Shown: positions 8,662 through 19,057, counted from the stretch's first letter. The stretch is DNA of 60,234 nt from Dactylosporangium sucinum (GCF_014647515.1 NZ_BMPI01000021.1:104074-164307), one strand, 5' to 3'. Translations and numbers: made by a program. The notes: generated by a model not told the origin, from the sequence alone.

Positions 8662-9123
8662 ATGGGAATCCGCAAGGGTGTCGCCGTGACGGTGGCCGCG
8701 GGGGCGGTCGCCACGGGGGTCGCGATCCCGGCGCCGGCCGGGGCCGATGCCGGCGGGCTGGTGCGCGGGGTCGTCGCGATCACCAACGCCGTGCGGGCAC
8801 GCGCGGGGTGCGGTCCGGTGACGGCCAACGCGCGGCTCAACCACGCCGCGTGGGCGCACTCGCGGGACATGGCGATGCAGGGGTACTTCTCGCACGGGGC
8901 GACCGGGGTGCGGGTGCGGGCGGCCGGCTACCGGTGGGCCGCGTACGGCGAGAACATCGCCTGGGGGCAGCGCAGCGCCGGTGAGGTGATGGACGACTGG
9001 ATGAGCAGCCCCGGGCACCGGGCGAACATCCTCGACTGCCGCTTCCGGAACGTGGGGGTGGCGGTCGTGTACAACGGCCGGGGCGTGCCGTTCTGGACCC
9101 AGGACTTCGCGACGCCCCGCTGA
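8662..9123 (+). CDS. Secreted CAP-domain (SCP/PR-1) protein
   Basis: The 153-residue protein has an export signal (residues 1-28, ending PAPAGA) followed by a CAP domain. Recognisable pieces are LNHAAWAHSRDMAMQGYFSH with the conserved His/Asp region, YGENIAWG, and WMSSPGHRANILDCRFRNVG. CAP proteins are extracellular, and bacterial roles are mostly unknown. ATG 8662 has ggagggg 4-5 bases upstream, favouring it over GTG 8650. Two cysteines (near residues 50 and 127) could form a disulfide. Confidence 0.93.
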   Translation: MGIRKGVAVTVAAGAVATGVAIPAPAGADAGGLVRGVVAITNAVRARAGCGPVTANARLNHAAWAHSRDMAMQGYFSHGATGVRVRAAGYRWAAYGENIAWGQRSAGEVMDDWMSSPGHRANILDCRFRNVGVAVVYNGRGVPFWTQDFATPR

Positions 9124-9363
9124 GCAAGCGCCCGCTTCGCCGGGCCCGGCGGGCGGCCCCGCCGCAGCACAGCACGGTGTGCCCAGCCGTTTCCCATCGA
9201 GTGTTCATCGCGCGTTGTCCCGCAGCGCTGGACAGGAACGGCACGGCGACCGCCTAATGGTATGCACCTCGCCCGGCACCCGCCGCCGGGCCGGGGCCCG
9301 CCGCCATCATCCACCGCACCACCAGCCCTGGGCCGCGTGCACCCTGCTTCCGGGAGGCCGCCG

Positions 9364-10629
9364 ATGAACGACCTGAACCCGCACGACGCACCGCTCACCG
9401 AGGCCACCGCGGCCGCCTACGTCGCCGCCGCCGGCTTCCGGGTCGGGCCGGTCGGCCGCGTCGGCGTCGAGCTGGAGTACTGCGTGCGCGACCCGCGTCG
9501 CCCGCAGCACCGGCCGGCGCCGGCCCGCCTGCTCGATCTGCTGGCCCACCTGGGCAACCCGCTGCCGGGCGGCAGCGCGGTGACGATCGAGCCGGGCGGG
9601 CAGCTGGAGCTGTCCTCGGCGGTCGGGGCGGACACCGCGAGCTGCGCGGCCGCGGTCGCCGGCGACCTGCAGCTGGTGCGGGGCGTGCTCGGCGCGCACG
9701 GCCTGGTGCTGGACGGGACCGGGCTGGACATGGCGCGCCGGCCGCGGCTGGTGACGGATCACCCGCGGTACGTGGCGCTGGCCGAGTACCACGACCGTTC
9801 GGGCCCGAAGGGCCGGGCCGTCATGTGCAACTCGGCGTCGATCCAGATCTGCCTCGACGCGGGCACCGAGGACGGCGACTGGAGCGACTTCCGGCGCCGC
9901 TGGTGGCTGGCCGACGCGATCGGGCCGGTGGTCATGGCCGCGTTCGCCAACTCGCCGCACGTCACCCGGTCGGGCCGGCGGTGGGTGTCGTACCGGCAGG
10001 CGCTGCGCTTCGGCACCGACGCCCGCCGCACCCGGGCGCCCCGGCGCAGCGTGGACCCGCGGCGGGACTGGTCGCGGTACGCGCTGGCCGCCGGGGTCGC
10101 GATGATCGCCCAGCCCGGGCCGGACCCGTGGACGGTGCCGTCCGGGCTGACGATGCGGGACTGGCTGCGCGGCCACGGACCCCGCCCGGTCACCCTGGAC
10201 GACCTGGAACGGCACCTCGGGACGCTCGTGCCGCCGGTGCGCCCACGCGGGTACCTCGAGCTGCGCATGATCGACCAGCAGCCCGGCGACGGCTGGACGG
10301 TCCCGGTCGCGGTCGTCACGGCCCTGCTCGACGACCCCGAGGGCGCCCAGGCCGCGGCCGACGCGACCGAGCACCTGCGCTCGCCGCTGCGCCGGCATCG
10401 CGACTGGATCACCGCCGCGCGCGACGGGCTGGCCGACCCGGCCCTGGCCGGCGCCGCCCTGGCCTGCTTCACGGCCGCCGGGGAGGTGCTCGCCCGCCAG
10501 GGTGCGCCGCTGGCGGTGCGCGACGCCGTGGCCGCGTTCACCGACCGGTACGTCCTGCGGGGGCGTTGCCCGGCCGACGACGTGCGTGCCGAGACCGGCC
10601 GGCGACTGGGTGTGGTATCAACGGGATGA
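9364..10629 (+). CDS. egtA: Glutamate-cysteine ligase, EgtA-like
   Basis: The protein (421 residues) belongs to the GCS2-type glutamate-cysteine ligases closest to EgtA, which makes gamma-glutamylcysteine for ergothioneine. Visible are RVGVELEYCVRD (metal and Glu binding), TIEPGGQLELSS, GLDMARRPR, AVMCNSASIQICLD and YLELRMIDQQP. ATG 9364 follows gggagg. Longer in-frame starts lack a ribosome site and give a Pro-rich leader. No egtB, egtC, egtD or egtE is in the window, which is unusual for EgtA. The gene instead runs into PRPP synthetase, with the stop overlapping an ATG of the next frame. A general glutamate-cysteine ligase role cannot be excluded. Confidence 0.82.
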   Translation: MNDLNPHDAPLTEATAAAYVAAAGFRVGPVGRVGVELEYCVRDPRRPQHRPAPARLLDLLAHLGNPLPGGSAVTIEPGGQLELSSAVGADTASCAAAVAGDLQLVRGVLGAHGLVLDGTGLDMARRPRLVTDHPRYVALAEYHDRSGPKGRAVMCNSASIQICLDAGTEDGDWSDFRRRWWLADAIGPVVMAAFANSPHVTRSGRRWVSYRQALRFGTDARRTRAPRRSVDPRRDWSRYALAAGVAMIAQPGPDPWTVPSGLTMRDWLRGHGPRPVTLDDLERHLGTLVPPVRPRGYLELRMIDQQPGDGWTVPVAVVTALLDDPEGAQAAADATEHLRSPLRRHRDWITAARDGLADPALAGAALACFTAAGEVLARQGAPLAVRDAVAAFTDRYVLRGRCPADDVRAETGRRLGVVSTG

Positions 10630-10658
10630 CCTATCGCCCTCTGCGAGGAGCCATCCCA

Positions 10659-11597
10659 TTGCGGGACATCGCCGTGTTCAGTGGCAGTGCCCACCCGGGG
10701 CTGGCCGAGGAGATCTGCGCGCAGCTGCAGGTGCCCCTGCTGCCCGTGCGGATCGACCGGTTCGCCAACGACTGCCTCGAGGTGCAGCTGCAGGCCAACT
10801 GCCGGGAGCGGGACGTGTTCCTGATCCAGCCGCTCGTCCCGCCCGTCCAGGAGCACCTCGTGGAGCTGCTGCTCATGCTCGACGCGGCGCGGGGCGCGTC
10901 GGCGGCGCGCACGACGGTCGTGATGTCCCACTACGCCTACGCGCGGTCCGACAAGAAGGACGAGCCGCGCATCTCGATCGGCGGCCGGCTGGTCGCCGAC
11001 CTGCTCAGCGCGGCTGGCGCGTCGCGGGTGCTGACCCTCACCCTGCACTCGCCGCAGGTCCACGGGTTCTTCAGCGTGCCGGTCGACCACCTGCACGCGC
11101 TGCGTGAGCTGGCCGGGCACTTCCGCAGCCACGACCTGTCCAACACCGTCGTGGTGTCGCCGGACCTCGGCAACGCCAAGCCGGCCTCGGCGTTCGCGCG
11201 GATGCTGGGGGTGCCGGTGGCGGCCGGCGCCAAGCAGCGCTTCTCCGACGACCGGGTCGTCATCAGCACCGTCATCGGCGACATCGAGGGCAAGGACGTC
11301 ATCGTCCTCGACGACGAGATCGCCCGCGGCAGCACGGTCATCGAGCTCATCGGCAAGCTGCGCGAGCGGGGCGTGGCCAGCATCCGGGTCGCCTGCACCC
11401 ACGGGCTGTTCACCGACGGCGCGCTCGACCGGATCGCCGCCCAGCCCGACGTGCTGGAGATCGTCTGCACCAACAGCGTGCCGATCCCGAAGGAGAAGCT
11501 GGTCCCCAACCTGAGGGTGCTGTCGATCGCCCCGGCGATGGCCGAGGCGATGCGGCGCATCCACAACGGCGAGTCGGTCAGCTCGCTGTTCCACTGA
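10659..11597 (+). CDS. prs: Ribose-phosphate pyrophosphokinase (PRPP synthetase)
   Basis: The enzyme (312 residues) converts ribose 5-phosphate and ATP to PRPP. It opens IAVFSGSAHPGLAEEI and has the flexible loop YARSDKKDEPR, TLHSPQVHGFF, and a PRPP-binding loop VIVLDDEIARGSTV. The last differs from the usual DDxIDTGGT of housekeeping PrsA, so it may be a divergent paralogue. TTG 10659 is chosen for its gaggag site 8 bases upstream and the family-typical start; ATG 10626 would add 11 residues and overlap the egtA stop. The stop overlaps the ATG of the SARP gene (ATGA), implying translational coupling. Confidence 0.9.
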   Translation: MRDIAVFSGSAHPGLAEEICAQLQVPLLPVRIDRFANDCLEVQLQANCRERDVFLIQPLVPPVQEHLVELLLMLDAARGASAARTTVVMSHYAYARSDKKDEPRISIGGRLVADLLSAAGASRVLTLTLHSPQVHGFFSVPVDHLHALRELAGHFRSHDLSNTVVVSPDLGNAKPASAFARMLGVPVAAGAKQRFSDDRVVISTVIGDIEGKDVIVLDDEIARGSTVIELIGKLRERGVASIRVACTHGLFTDGALDRIAAQPDVLEIVCTNSVPIPKEKLVPNLRVLSIAPAMAEAMRRIHNGESVSSLFH

Positions 11598-14500
11598 TGT
11601 CGTTACAGATCGGTGCGCTCGGCCCGCTGCGGGCCTCGCTCGGCGGCGCGGCGCTCGACCTCGGCGGCCCCCGCCAGCGGGCGGTGCTGGCCCGGCTGGT
11701 CGCCGCGGGCGGCCACGTCGTGCCCGCCGACCGGTTCGTCGACGACCTGTGGCAGGGCGAGCCGCCGCCGAAGGCGATGGCCGCCCTGCAGGTGTACGTG
11801 TCGAACCTGCGCCGGGTCCTGGAGCCCGGCCGCGCGCCGCGCACGCCGGCGCGGGTCGTGGTGTCGGCGGCGCCCGGGTACGCGCTGCGCCTGCCCGCCG
11901 CCGCCGTCGACGCCTGGCACTTCGAGGACCTGCTGCGCCGGGCCGCGCCGCTCGCGGCCGGCGATCCGGCCGCCGCCGACGCGCTGCTGCAGGAGGCCCT
12001 GGCGGTGTGGGCCGGGCCGGCGTACGCCGAGTTCCGCGACGAGCCGTGGGCGGTGCCCGAGGCGGCCCGGCTGGAGGAGCTGCGGCTGGTCTGTGTCGAG
12101 ACGGCCGGGCAGGTCGCGCTGCGGCTGGGGCGGGCGGCGCTCGCGGTACCGGAGCTGGAACGCCACGTGCAGGCGCACCCGCTGCGCGAACAGGCGGTGG
12201 CGCTGCTGGCCACGGCCCTGTACCGGGCGGGACGGCAGGCCGACGCGCTCGCCGCGCTGCGGGCCGCGCGGGAGCGGCTCGCCGACGAGCTCGGCGTCGA
12301 CCCCGGCCCGGCGCTGCGGGCCATCGAGGCCGACGTCCTGGCGCACGCCGACCACCTGTCCTCGCCGGTACCGGAGGCGCTGCCCGAACGCCAGGCCGTC
12401 GAGCCCGGCCCCGACGTCGCGGTCGGGCGCGACGACGAGCTCGACCGGCTCGGGCGGGAGGCCGACGCGGCCGAACGGCACGGGCTGCGGGTCGTCTGGG
12501 TCGGCGGCGAGGCCGGCGCGGGCAAGACCACGCTGCTGCGGATGTTCGCCGCGCGGGCGGCCGGGCGCGGCTGGCGGGTGCTGTGGGGGCGCTGCCCGGA
12601 GGTCGACGGGGCGCCGCCCGCCTGGGCCTGGACGGAGATCCTCGGCGTGGTCGAGGCGAGCTTCGAGCTCGCCCAGGCCGCGACCGAACGGCTCGGCGAC
12701 GGCGGGCCGCTGCTCGTCGTGCTCGACGACGTCCACCGGGCCGACGGCGAGACGCTGCAGGTGCTGCGGCACGTCGCGGTCGCCCTGGCCGGGCGGCCGG
12801 TGCTCGTCGCGGCCACCCATCGGCCCGGTGAGGGCGGCGCCGCGCTCGCCGCGGCCCGGGCGGCGCTGGCCGGGCCGCGGTCGGCCGAGCTGGAGCTCGC
12901 CGGGCTCGGCGCCGGCGACGCCGCGCGGCTGCTGCGGTCCCACCTCGGCGACGACCTCGACCCGGACACGGCCGCCGTGGTCCACGCCCGCACCGGCGGG
13001 AACCCGCTGTTCCTGGCCGAGACCGCCCGGCTCATCTCCGCCGAGGGCGCGGCGAGCGCGGTCCAGGCGATCCCCTCGGGCATCGGGCACGTCCTGCGGC
13101 GGCGGCTCAGCCGGCTGCCCGCGCCGGCCCAGACCGTCCTGCGGCAGGCCGCCGTCGTCGGCCGGGACGTCGACGTCGACGTGCTGGAAGCGGCCGTCGG
13201 GTCCGCCTCCGATGCCGACGACACCGTGCTCGACGGCCTCGAGGCGGGGGTACTCGCCGGGCTGCTCGAAGAGCCCGCGCCCGGGCAGGTGCGGTTCACC
13301 CACGCGCTGCTGCGCGAACTGCTGTACGCCGACATGCCGCTGCTGCGCCGCCGCCGGCTGCACGAGCGGGTCCTCGCCACCCTCGAACGGGTCCGGCCGG
13401 CCGACGCGGCCGCGCTCGCCCACCACGCGCTCGCGTCGGTGTCGGCGGCGACGGCGGCCCGCACCGCCGGGCACGCCGCGGCCGCCGCCCGGCAGGCCGC
13501 CGCGCTGCACGCCCACGACGAGGCCGCGACCCTGTGGAGCGGCGCGCTGGACGCGCTGGGCCGGCTCGACGCCCCGGACCCGTCGGTGCGCCTCGACCTG
13601 CTGTGCGGCCTCGTCTCGGCCCGGGCCCACGCCGGCGACATGACCGGCGCCCGCGCCGCCCGGGCCGAGGCGGTCGCCGCCGCGCGGGCCCTCGGCGCGC
13701 CGGCGGCGCTGCACCGGGCACTGACCGCGTTCGACGCGCCGGTGGCCTGGTCGATCCGCCCGGCCCGGGTCGTCGACGCGCCGCTCGTGGCGCTGCTGGA
13801 GGCGGCCCTGGCCGCGGACCCGCCACCGCCGCCGGACGTGCGCTGCCGGCTGCTGGTGTCGCTGGTGTACGAGCTGGAGGGCGACGACACCACGCGGTGC
13901 GCCGACGCCAGCGCGGAGGCGGTGGCGCTGGCCGGCGACGACTGGGCGCTGCGGTGCCAGGCGCTCAACGCGCGGTACTTCGCCGTGCTCAACCCGCAGC
14001 GCCGCCACGAGCTGCCCGCGGTCGGCGCCGAGCTGCTGGACGTGGCCGGGCGGGCCGGGCTGCCCGGGTTCCAGGCCCAGGCCCACCACGTGCTGTTCCA
14101 GGCGGCCCTCGAACGCAACGACTTCGCCGCCGCCCAGTCCCACATCGACGAGGCCCTGCACCGCTCCACCGCCGGCCAGCTCGGCATCACGCTGTCCGTG
14201 CTGTCGATCCTGGGCGCCATCCGCGCCCTGTTCGCCGGCGACTTCGCCACGGCCGAGCGGCTGTACCTCGAGCTCGTCGACCGCATCGAGCGCGCCGGCC
14301 AGCCGAACGCCGCCGAGGTGGGCCTGCTGGGCGTATTCTTCGTCCGGCTCGCCCAGCACGCGGCCCACACCATGCTGCCCCAGCTGGAGCCGATCGCCAC
14401 GATCGCGCCCGGCGAGGCGAACGACATGATCACCCGCGCCCTCGTCGATGCCGGCCGCCTGGACGAGGCCCGCGCGGTGTGGGCCCCGGACGCGATCGCG

Positions 14501-14797
14501 GTGCGGGCGGACTACTACTGGTTGACCTGGATGGGCCTGCGCGCCGAGAACGCCGCCGCGCTGGGCGACGCCGCGTGGTCGGCGCGGTGCTACGAGGCGC
14601 TGCTGCCGTGGGCGGGGCAGTTCGTCGGGCTGGCCAGCGGCACGATCGGCGGCCCGCCGGTGGACCTGGTGCTGGGCCGGCTCGCCACGACGCTCGGCGA
14701 CCCGGCGGCGGCCGGGCGGCACTTCGCGGCGGCTCGCGCGCTGGCCGACTCGGTCGGCGCCGCCCACTGGGCCGCCGAGGCGGCCGGGCCACGCTGA
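11597..14797 (+). CDS. SARP/BTAD family transcriptional regulator with ATPase and TPR domains
   Basis: This is a 1066-residue large SARP-type activator. It has an N-terminal winged helix (residues 1-95, PRQRAVLARLV to YVSNLRRVLEP), a BTAD domain (105-250, WHFEDLLRRA to ELGVDPGPAL), an AAA/STAND ATPase (P-loop GGEAGAGKTT 303-312; Walker B LLVVLDDVHRAD near 375) and a C-terminal TPR-like half. The link between the P-loop strand and Walker B is shorter than I expect for the family (WTEILGVVEASFELAQ). Such proteins activate antibiotic or metabolic operons, but no biosynthetic cluster is adjacent. It is translationally coupled to the PRPP synthetase. Confidence 0.9.
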   Translation: MSLQIGALGPLRASLGGAALDLGGPRQRAVLARLVAAGGHVVPADRFVDDLWQGEPPPKAMAALQVYVSNLRRVLEPGRAPRTPARVVVSAAPGYALRLPAAAVDAWHFEDLLRRAAPLAAGDPAAADALLQEALAVWAGPAYAEFRDEPWAVPEAARLEELRLVCVETAGQVALRLGRAALAVPELERHVQAHPLREQAVALLATALYRAGRQADALAALRAARERLADELGVDPGPALRAIEADVLAHADHLSSPVPEALPERQAVEPGPDVAVGRDDELDRLGREADAAERHGLRVVWVGGEAGAGKTTLLRMFAARAAGRGWRVLWGRCPEVDGAPPAWAWTEILGVVEASFELAQAATERLGDGGPLLVVLDDVHRADGETLQVLRHVAVALAGRPVLVAATHRPGEGGAALAAARAALAGPRSAELELAGLGAGDAARLLRSHLGDDLDPDTAAVVHARTGGNPLFLAETARLISAEGAASAVQAIPSGIGHVLRRRLSRLPAPAQTVLRQAAVVGRDVDVDVLEAAVGSASDADDTVLDGLEAGVLAGLLEEPAPGQVRFTHALLRELLYADMPLLRRRRLHERVLATLERVRPADAAALAHHALASVSAATAARTAGHAAAAARQAAALHAHDEAATLWSGALDALGRLDAPDPSVRLDLLCGLVSARAHAGDMTGARAARAEAVAAARALGAPAALHRALTAFDAPVAWSIRPARVVDAPLVALLEAALAADPPPPPDVRCRLLVSLVYELEGDDTTRCADASAEAVALAGDDWALRCQALNARYFAVLNPQRRHELPAVGAELLDVAGRAGLPGFQAQAHHVLFQAALERNDFAAAQSHIDEALHRSTAGQLGITLSVLSILGAIRALFAGDFATAERLYLELVDRIERAGQPNAAEVGLLGVFFVRLAQHAAHTMLPQLEPIATIAPGEANDMITRALVDAGRLDEARAVWAPDAIAVRADYYWLTWMGLRAENAAALGDAAWSARCYEALLPWAGQFVGLASGTIGGPPVDLVLGRLATTLGDPAAAGRHFAAARALADSVGAAHWAAEAAGPR

Positions 14798-14879
14798 CCG
14801 CACTGATCGGGGGCTCGGCGTCGCGCACCCGGCCGCGCGGGCCGACGGCGCTCCGGCACCCCCGCACGTCCACGGCGCG

Positions 14880-14998
14880 CTCCCGCCGGGCGCGCTGGGC
14901 CCGCTGGGCCCGCCGGGCGCGCTGGGCCCCACTGGGCCCGCCGGGCCCGCCGGGCCCGCTGGCGGCGTGGGCCCGCTGGCGGCGTGGGCCCGCTGCGC
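14880..14998. repeat. GC-rich 9-bp-type repeat tract behind the SARP gene
   Basis: Imperfect copies of cgctgggcc and cgccgggcc run through about 110 bases, ending in two copies of ctggcggcgtgggcccg. Read in frame it would encode Gly-Pro-X triplets, but there is no start with a ribosome site and several frames give similar strings. I treat it as noncoding low-complexity DNA in the 291-base gap 14798-15088. Confidence 0.6.
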
Positions 14999-15000
14999 AC

Positions 15001-15062
15001 AGACGTTGGTCGATCTACCCTCTCGATCCGCGATCATCATGAGGGTAGATCGACCAACGTCT
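15001..15062. repeat. Long palindromic element (22-bp arms)
   Basis: Arms 15001-15022 and 15041-15062 are perfect reverse complements (agacgttggtcgatctac...), with an 18-base loop. It lies 26 bases beyond the stop of the hemerythrin gene, so it could terminate that transcript. The core ttggtcgatc/gatcgacca is shared with the element at 34016-34066, which points to a dispersed family rather than a unique terminator. Confidence 0.8.
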
Positions 15063-15088
15063 ACGTTTGCGAGCGAGCCGGCGGGCGG

Positions 15089-15724
15089 TCAGCCGAAGAT
15101 CAGCTTCTCGCGGCGGCGGAAGCCCGGGCGGGTCAGGGCCAGCATCACGAGCAGCACCGGCCCGGCGACGCGGCGCAGCTCGGCCAGCTCGGCCTCGGTC
15201 GCGTACCGCTCGATGCGCGGCAGCTCGAACCCCGCCGTCGAGCCCTTGCGCACCGCCGTCTCCACGCGCTGCCAGTCGGCCTCCGGGACGTAGCGCTCGA
15301 TGATCGGGAAGATCGTGCGCTCCTCGTCCTCGATGTGCTCGTCGAGCAGGTCGCGCAGCGTCTCCAGGCTGGTCGCGAGGCGCCCGGCCGCGGCCCGGTC
15401 GTCCGGCGCGGCGGCGAGCGCGGCCGCCTCGGTGCGCATCCGGTCGAGCAGCGGGTCGAGCTGCGCGTGGTCGTCGGTCAGCTCGGCCAGGTCGACCTCC
15501 GCACCGGCGACCCGCTCCAGCACGGGCCACAGCACCTCGTCCTCCGCCCGGTGATGATGGTGAATGCCGTCGATGAGGCTCACGAGGTACCGCTGGATCG
15601 CCCGCGCCCGCGAAGCCGGGTTCGGCGTCGTCCCGGCGGCGATGCCCCGCACCAGCTCGGCGAAGCGGCGCGTGTCCCCGCGCATCGAGCGGTGGTTGAT
15701 GGTGATGCCCAGCAGGTTCGGCAT
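15089..15724 (-). CDS. Hemerythrin HHE domain protein
   Basis: This 211-residue protein has an all-alpha N-terminal hemerythrin-type domain. Candidate iron ligands are the His and Glu residues in INHRSMRGDTRRF, GIHHHHRAEDEVLWP, LTDDHAQLDPLL and LDEHIEDEERTIFPIIE. The C-terminal 60 residues end in a hydrophobic stretch (VAGPVLLVMLALT). It could bind oxygen, nitric oxide or iron. ATG 15724 has aagggga upstream; a longer frame start at 15799 lacks a site. It is divergent from the P450 gene. Confidence 0.9.
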   Translation of the reverse strand: MPNLLGITINHRSMRGDTRRFAELVRGIAAGTTPNPASRARAIQRYLVSLIDGIHHHHRAEDEVLWPVLERVAGAEVDLAELTDDHAQLDPLLDRMRTEAAALAAAPDDRAAAGRLATSLETLRDLLDEHIEDEERTIFPIIERYVPEADWQRVETAVRKGSTAGFELPRIERYATEAELAELRRVAGPVLLVMLALTRPGFRRREKLIFG

Positions 15725-15849
15725 GTCGGTTCCCCTTTCGTCGATCGTCAGGGGACCGCGGCGTGGTTGGCGACGACTTAAGACGCGCTTGGCGAACACC
15801 GGCCGCGTGGGCGATCTCGGTCCGGGCCGCGATTCGTTACGGTGAATAG

Positions 15850-17034
<1,185 letters not shown>

Positions 17035-17046
17035 GGTACCGGCGAA

Positions 17047-17078
17047 GCGGCGGCCCTCCCCCGAGGAAGGGCCGCCGC
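17047..17078. terminator. Bidirectional hairpin terminator
   Basis: Arms gcggcggccct (17047-17057) and agggccgccgc (17068-17078) pair perfectly around a 10-base loop. It stands between the convergent P450 and chitinase genes, so it can serve both. No T-tract is present, as is common for high-GC actinobacterial terminators. Confidence 0.85.
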
Positions 17079-17096
17079 CTCCATCACACCCCTCGG

Positions 17097-18524
17097 TTAC
17101 GGCAGGGTCCAGCGCTGGTTCGCGCCGGCGAAGCAGTCCCAGATCTGCAGCCTCGCGCCGTCGGCCGAGCTGTTGTCGGTGACGTCGAGGCACTTGCTCG
17201 ACGCGGGGTTGCGCAGGGTGCCGTCGGACTGGCTCTGCCAGACCTGGGCGCCCGTGCCGTTGCAGTCCCAGAGCTGGATCTTCGTGCCGTTGGCGGTGCC
17301 GGCGCTCGTCACGTCCATGCACTTGCCGAGGGCCCGCAGCGTCCCGTCCGTGGCGACGGTCCAGTTCTGGGCATTGGTGCCGTTGCAGGTGTACAGCTGG
17401 ATCGCCGCCCCGTTGGCCGTCGACGCCGCGGCGACGTCCACGCACTTGCCGGCCAGGCCCGTGATGCGGCCCGTGCGGCCGGTCGGCGGGGTGGTCGGCG
17501 GCTGCGTCGTGCCGCCGGTCGCGGTGGTGTAGATCGCCGACACCAGCGAGTTCGCGCCGGTCGCGTCCTGGGACAGCTCCCAGTTCATGATGCCGCCGGC
17601 GTTGGCCATGGCCCACTGGGTCTTGCGGCGGATCGTGGGCAGGCCGTTGTAGCACTCGTTGGAGCCGTTGACCGTGGTGCAGTCCCGGTTGGCGTTGGCC
17701 GGGTCGCGGGCCACCAGGTCGGCGAACGTGTAGTAGTTCGGCCGCGAGTAGAACGGCACGCCCAGGACGGCCTTCGACGCGGGCAGGCCGCGGCCCTTCC
17801 AGAAGTTGACCGAGTTGATCGCCCAGTCGTAGTTGGCGTGCGGGCTGCCCCCGTCGTACGCCATGATGTTCAGCCAGTCCACGTAGCCGAACACCGCCGG
17901 CTGCACCCCGTTGGCGGTGCCGCCCTCGGACACCACGGCCGCGGTGAGCAGCTTGCCCCGGCTGTGCATGGCGGTGCTGAGCTGGGACATCAGCGCCGTG
18001 TAGTTGTTGCCGGACGTGCCCGGGTCCGGGTACTCCCAGTCGATGTCGACACCGTCGAGGTTGTACTGGTTGACCAGGTTGACGATGTTGTTGACGAAGG
18101 CCGTGCGGGCGGTGGCGTTGCCGGCCATGCCCTCGAAGCCCGAGTCGTTGCCGTCGTTCCAGCCACCGACGGCGATCGACACCTTGACCCCGGCCGCGTG
18201 GCCCAGCGAGACGATCTGCTGGAGCTTCGACGGGTTGTCGAGGCCCTGCAGGCTGCCGTTGCTGTTGGGCAGGATGAAGGCATAGTTGATGTGGGTGAGC
18301 TTGCTGTACTGGATGGCGGTCGCGCTGCCGGCCCAGGACGGCATGTAGCCGACGCTCTTGAAGCCGTTGGGCAGCACGGCGGCGTCGGCGGACGGCTGGC
18401 TCGCCAGGGCGACGACAGCGCCCACGGCGGCCGTGGCCACCGCGAGAGCGCCGGCCGCCAGGGCCGACCGGCGCGCCCGGTGGCGTCCGGGACGGGCGGT
18501 CCCGGACTCCGAGTGGGAGGGCAT
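17097..18524 (-). CDS. Secreted GH18 chitinase with ricin-type carbohydrate-binding module
   Basis: The 475-residue extracellular enzyme hydrolyses chitin. It has a long signal peptide (residues 1-48, twin Arg region RRSALAAGALAVATAAV) and a GH18 catalytic domain (about 53-340) with SxGG-type KVSIAVGGW and the catalytic DGVDIDWEYP motif, whose Glu is the proton donor. A Thr/Pro linker (TTQPPTTPPTG) and a CBM13/RICIN beta-trefoil (350-475) with three QxW repeats (NAQNW, GAQVW, NQRW) follow. ATG 18524 has aaggag upstream. The promoter at 18662-18691 carries an AGGAAAGTTA operator shared with the chitosanase gene. Confidence 0.96.
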   Translation of the reverse strand: MPSHSESGTARPGRHRARRSALAAGALAVATAAVGAVVALASQPSADAAVLPNGFKSVGYMPSWAGSATAIQYSKLTHINYAFILPNSNGSLQGLDNPSKLQQIVSLGHAAGVKVSIAVGGWNDGNDSGFEGMAGNATARTAFVNNIVNLVNQYNLDGVDIDWEYPDPGTSGNNYTALMSQLSTAMHSRGKLLTAAVVSEGGTANGVQPAVFGYVDWLNIMAYDGGSPHANYDWAINSVNFWKGRGLPASKAVLGVPFYSRPNYYTFADLVARDPANANRDCTTVNGSNECYNGLPTIRRKTQWAMANAGGIMNWELSQDATGANSLVSAIYTTATGGTTQPPTTPPTGRTGRITGLAGKCVDVAAASTANGAAIQLYTCNGTNAQNWTVATDGTLRALGKCMDVTSAGTANGTKIQLWDCNGTGAQVWQSQSDGTLRNPASSKCLDVTDNSSADGARLQIWDCFAGANQRWTLP

Positions 18525-18661
18525 GGGTGCTCCTTCGGGTGGGTCGACCGGCTCCAGGGCGTGGTGGGTCAGCCCGCGAACCCCACCACCTCGTCGCGGG
18601 CGGCGACGGTCGGGGGCGGCGGCGGAGGTCCAGGAGCGCGGTGCGATGACAGGTGGCTGAG

Positions 18662-18691
18662 ACGATAGGAAAGTTAACTATCAGCTGTCAA
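18662..18691 (-). promoter_or_regulatory. Chitinase promoter with CsnR-like operator
   Basis: On the minus strand TTGACA (18691-18686) and TATCGT (18667-18662) are separated by 18 bases, a good -35/-10 pair. The spacer holds the inverted repeat gatag-n9-ctatc (18664-18682) containing AGGAAAGTTA, so a bound repressor would block polymerase. It resembles, from memory, the AGGAAAGTTTCCT-type operators of ROK-family CsnR regulators. It lies 138 bases upstream of the chitinase ATG. Confidence 0.7.
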
Positions 18692-18948
18692 TGTAAGTCT
18701 TGATTAAGGTCGATAAAAAAGGTCCGCCGAGCTGGCGAAAGGGTGCCTGACCAGGTCAAAAGGCGCCACCCGCGGCGCCGGGGCGAGGACGCGCCCCAGT
18801 CAGGGCAGGCAAGCGGGGCGAACCGCACCGGCACCACGGACCGCGGCCCAGACGCGGGTCGCTGCCACCGGGGCGCAGACGCGGCGGCAGCGACCGCCAC
18901 CACCCACCCACCGCGCGGGCGGCGCCGGGCCGCGGAGCCGGCGGGCTG

Positions 18949-19002
18949 ATGATCGATGGAGACTTCTGGCTGCCATGGCGACCGGAACTCTCCATCGATC
19001 AT
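18949..19002. repeat. Palindromic element (14-bp arms plus inner stem)
   Basis: Arms atgatcgatggaga (18949-18962) and tctccatcgatcat (18989-19002) are perfect complements. A second stem of 6 pairs, one of them G-T, follows after a single mismatch (18964-18969 with 18982-18987). It sits in the 594-base noncoding gap 18525-19118, away from any start codon. The rest of that gap, apart from the chitinase promoter, contains no gene I can support. Confidence 0.7.
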
Positions 19003-19057
19003 GGGCGCCCGCCCGGGTCGCCCATGGGCACTTCGACCGAGCAGACATAACCGAAAT

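Noticed and set aside
14886..14998. Collagen-like Gly-Pro-X coding sequence
   Set aside because: The repeat gives Gly-Pro-rich strings in more than one frame on both strands, without start or ribosome site, so it is repeat DNA rather than a gene.
11603..15040. 1145-codon minus-strand open frame opposite the SARP gene
   Set aside because: No domain and strongly biased composition; the plus-strand frame carries winged helix, BTAD and P-loop motifs in order.
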